A DNA stretch of 64,000 bases from Peribacillus simplex (GTDB taxonomy: Bacteria > Bacillota > Bacilli > Bacillales > DSM-1321), in assembly GCF_001542915.1 (NCBI RefSeq), contig NZ_LNNH01000012.1, positions 668,216 through 732,215 of the forward strand, read 5' to 3'. Both the position numbers and the translations under genes were made by a program. How positions within the stretch are numbered: position 1 is the stretch's first letter; every line of letters starts with the position of its first letter. Positions 61,835 to 64,000 of this stretch are shown here, one piece after another. The notes under the pieces were generated by a model that saw only the letters and a program-made list of their open reading frames with translations, made no database searches and was not told where the DNA came from.

Positions 61835-61849
61835 TTCATCACCACAATA

Positions 61850-63532
61850 TTATTTGTTAACCGGCTGTCCCTTTACCAACAAATAGACCACCGATTCATA
61901 GGGCCGCAGCACACATTGATCAGCAAGCTCTTTTGAATCGGCATAGTTGGAAATTAGAAGCTCTGACTTGAAGCCGGACAGGTTTGCATCCTTTGGCATC
62001 TCGAAAAACGCTTCTTTTGCATAAAAATTATTGATGACAAGGAGCTTCTTATCTTCATGACTGCGGATATAAGCGAATAATTCGGGATGGTCACCAAGGA
62101 TTTCCTGGTATTCCCCATATGCAATGATATCATGTTTCTTCCGTAAACATATTAGTTTTTGGTAATGATAGAAAATCGAATCTTGATCGCTCAGTGAATG
62201 CTCAACGTTGATTGCCTTTGCATGATCTGGGACTTCAATCCAAGGCGTCCCCGTCGTGAAGCCGGCATGCTCCGCATGTTCCCACTGCATCGGTGTCCGG
62301 GAATTGTCACGGGACTTAGCTTGGAGAATTTCCATTATTTCTTCTTCATCTTTTCCTTCTTCTTTTAAAATATTGAAATAATTAATCGATTCGACATCGC
62401 GATATTGTTCAATTTTGGTGAACTTCGGATTCGTCATTCCTATTTCCTCGCCTTGATATATGTAAGGCGTTCCCCTGAGCATATGGATCGCTGTTGCCAG
62501 CATCTTGGCCGATTGCTTTTGATACTCTTCATCATTGCCAAACCTGGACACTATTCGCGGCTGGTCATGGTTGCACCAGAAGAGTGCATTCCATCCGTTA
62601 CCTTTTTGCATGCCGTATTGCCAGCTGCTGAGGATTTCCTTTAACATCCTGAAGTCAAAATCGGCAATGGACCACTTTTCCCCATCCATGTAATCCACCT
62701 TGAGATGATGGAAGTTGAATACCATGGACAGCTCCTTTTCATCAGGCGCGGAATATTGGATGCAATGATCGATCGTCGTCGATGACATTTCTCCTACCGT
62801 CACCACTTTTTCTTCTTTCCCAAACGTTTCTTCATTCAATTCTTTAAGGTATTGATGGATTTTGTGGCCATCCGTATAAAAGCAGCGGCCGTCCCCTTCC
62901 AAATCATTTTCGAATAAGCCGGGCTTGGAAATGAGATTGATGACATCCAGGCGGAACCCTTTCACACCCTTTTCCATCCAAAAGTTAACGACATCATAGA
63001 TTTCTTGCCTTACTCTAGGGTTTTCCCAGTTAAGGTCAGCTTGTGTACGGTCGAACAAGTGAAGGTAATATTCATCAAATTCTTCTACATATTCCCATGC
63101 TGGGCCGCCAAATTTTGAAATCCAATTCGTAGGCGGTTCGCTGTCGGGCGATTTTTTGAAAATATAATAATCCTTATACTCCTTATCGCCTGCCAATGCC
63201 TTTTGGAACCATTCATGCTCTGTGGATGTATGGTTGAATACCATATCCAGCATGATTTCCATATTCCTTGATTGGGCAGCCTTCACCAATCTCTCGAAAT
63301 CAGCCATTGTCCCGAACGCTGGATCGATGGATGTATAATCCGCTACATCATAGCCGTTATCATTTTGCGGTGAACGGTAAAATGGCGTCAGCCAAATATA
63401 ATCAACTCCAAGTAACTCGAGGTAATCCATTTTTTCAATCACCCCATTGATATCCCCGATGCCGTCCCCGTTGGAATCCTTGAATGATTTCGGATAAATT
63501 TGATACACGGTGCTTTTTTTAAAATCCTTCAT
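61850..63532 (-). CDS. treA: TreA, trehalose-6-phosphate hydrolase
   Basis: The 560-residue GH13 enzyme has VYQIYPKSFKDSNGDGIGDINGV (about 9-31), DMVFNHTS, GFRLDVINLI (nucleophile Asp), GEMSS (acid/base Glu) and FWCNHDQPR (transition-state Asp). It splits trehalose-6-phosphate into glucose and glucose-6-phosphate in the cytosol. ATG chosen because AGAGGAGGA lies 7 bases before it; a reading 30 codons longer runs through the intercistronic hairpin. It follows treP. Confidence 0.95.
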   Translation of the reverse strand: MKDFKKSTVYQIYPKSFKDSNGDGIGDINGVIEKMDYLELLGVDYIWLTPFYRSPQNDNGYDVADYTSIDPAFGTMADFERLVKAAQSRNMEIMLDMVFNHTSTEHEWFQKALAGDKEYKDYYIFKKSPDSEPPTNWISKFGGPAWEYVEEFDEYYLHLFDRTQADLNWENPRVRQEIYDVVNFWMEKGVKGFRLDVINLISKPGLFENDLEGDGRCFYTDGHKIHQYLKELNEETFGKEEKVVTVGEMSSTTIDHCIQYSAPDEKELSMVFNFHHLKVDYMDGEKWSIADFDFRMLKEILSSWQYGMQKGNGWNALFWCNHDQPRIVSRFGNDEEYQKQSAKMLATAIHMLRGTPYIYQGEEIGMTNPKFTKIEQYRDVESINYFNILKEEGKDEEEIMEILQAKSRDNSRTPMQWEHAEHAGFTTGTPWIEVPDHAKAINVEHSLSDQDSIFYHYQKLICLRKKHDIIAYGEYQEILGDHPELFAYIRSHEDKKLLVINNFYAKEAFFEMPKDANLSGFKSELLISNYADSKELADQCVLRPYESVVYLLVKGQPVNK

Positions 63533-63576
63533 TGTAAAATCCTCCTCTGCTATTTCAAACGACCTTTTGCCAGTAT

Positions 63577-63608
63577 GATAAAAAAAAGAGGGAGACTCCT
63601 CCCCCTTT
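63577..63608 (-). terminator. Partial terminator between treP and treA
   Basis: On the minus strand AGGGGGAG / CTCCCTCT pair with a 4-base loop and are followed by a long T-run. It probably reduces treA-treR expression relative to treP. Confidence 0.65.
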
Positions 63609-63614
63609 GCATGG

Positions 63615-64000
63615 TTACGCATTTAATTTCGTTGGTTTCGTTCTCGTTTTCAAGTTCATTTGAGGCCGTTTGGAAAAGACGATGGTCAAAATGAACGGCA
63701 CGATGAAGGCAACCAGCATCGCCACTGCAAACATTCCCATATGTTTTGGCTGGATGGAAAGGATACCCGGTATCCCGCCTACGCCGATGGAGTTGGCCAT
63801 CACACCAGATCCGACGGATACGATGCCAGCAAACATTGAACCAATCATACCTGCCAGGAACGGGAAGCCGTATTTCAAGTTAATCCCGAACATGGCCGGC
63901 TCGGTTACCCCGAGATAGCATGAAATTGTGGCTGGGATCGACACTTGTCTTTCCTCCTCGTCCTTTCTATTGATGTAAATCATCGCAAGTACAGCCGTTC
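63615..64000 (-). CDS. treP: TreP, PTS trehalose IIBC component, C-terminal part
   Basis: The frame is open to the window edge, so only the last 127 or so residues are seen. They contain IPATISCYLGVTEPAMFGINLKYGFPF, the conserved EIIC segment of the glucose/sucrose PTS family, followed by the final spans (FLAGMIGSMFAGIVSVGSGV, MFAVAMLVAFIVPFILTIVF). It imports and phosphorylates trehalose. It is the first gene of treP-treA-treR. The ATG inside the visible part is not the start. Confidence 0.92.
   Translation of the reverse strand, partial: TAVLAMIYINRKDEEERQVSIPATISCYLGVTEPAMFGINLKYGFPFLAGMIGSMFAGIVSVGSGVMANSIGVGGIPGILSIQPKHMGMFAVAMLVAFIVPFILTIVFSKRPQMNLKTRTKPTKLNA

Overview
The window reads as chromosomal DNA of a low-GC, spore-forming Bacillaceae species, most like the Peribacillus (Bacillus simplex/frigoritolerans) group. 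That placement is an inference from gene content and synteny. The segment lexA / yneA-yneB-ynzC / tkt / sirA / yneF / ynzD / ccdA / yneI(ccdB) / ccdC(yneJ) / yneK keeps the Bacillus subtilis order. cotD, ynzD and sirA indicate sporulation. About 61 protein genes are described, counting two cut by the window ends and one shortened by a nonsense codon, plus three clear pseudogenes. I see no rRNA, tRNA or CRISPR array.

Layout. 1-0.36 kb: tail of an IS1182-type transposase. 0.5-1.8 kb: divergent LysE exporter and XRE-cupin regulator. 1.9-5.8 kb: a yrkE-to-yrkJ type persulfide-handling operon (DsrE, rhodanese, TusA-rhodanese, rhodanese-metallo-beta-lactamase, TusA, TauE) with a sigmaA promoter and CsoR/CstR-like operator boxes; its TusA-rhodanese gene carries an in-frame stop. 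6.1 kb: a small kinase-fold protein. 6.9-11.9 kb: a deoxyribose-type catabolic operon (ribokinase, DUF4432 epimerase-like, FucP-type permease, LacI regulator) whose leading deoC is a decayed pseudogene. 13-21.9 kb: an acyl-CoA operon (two ligases, thioesterase, two thiolases, acyl-CoA dehydrogenase, MFS carrier). 22.3-27 kb: Hsp20-like gene and sbcDC. 27.5-32.3 kb: yneK, ykvR, a thiosulfate-uptake pair (YeeE/TusA), ccdC-yneI-ccdA and ynzD.

32.5-41.5 kb: two DUF4183 genes, a polysaccharide deacetylase, DoxX under an MhqR-like operator set, an ene-reductase, thioredoxin, an IDEAL protein, an Rrf2 regulator, and an AT-rich divergent LysR / threonine-synthase pair. 41.8-47.2 kb: the conserved tkt-lexA block with SOS boxes. 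47.3-53.5 kb looks like a reduced phage-derived or lysis island: glucosaminidase-LysM, holin-like protein, lipase, Cro-like and CI/LexA-like repressors, a frameshifted gene, a structured non-coding stretch and amidase-LysM. 53.8-58.6 kb: two soluble histidine kinases (one lacking the phospho-acceptor histidine), an APH-fold kinase, CotD and a P-loop protein. 58.7-61 kb: a second DNA clamp gene and a paired SMR exporter. 61.1-64 kb: the trehalose operon treP-treA-treR.

How they fit together: sulfur and redox biology recurs (persulfide operon, thiosulfate uptake pair, CcdA, thioredoxin, DoxX, OYE). SOS control is represented by lexA/yneA and probably by the CI-like repressor of the lysis island. 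The most unusual items are the histidine kinase with Gln in place of the catalytic His, the nonsense-truncated TusA-rhodanese, the operon with a dead deoC, the extra beta clamp, and a multi-hairpin stretch whose G-U pairs make sense only on the plus strand.
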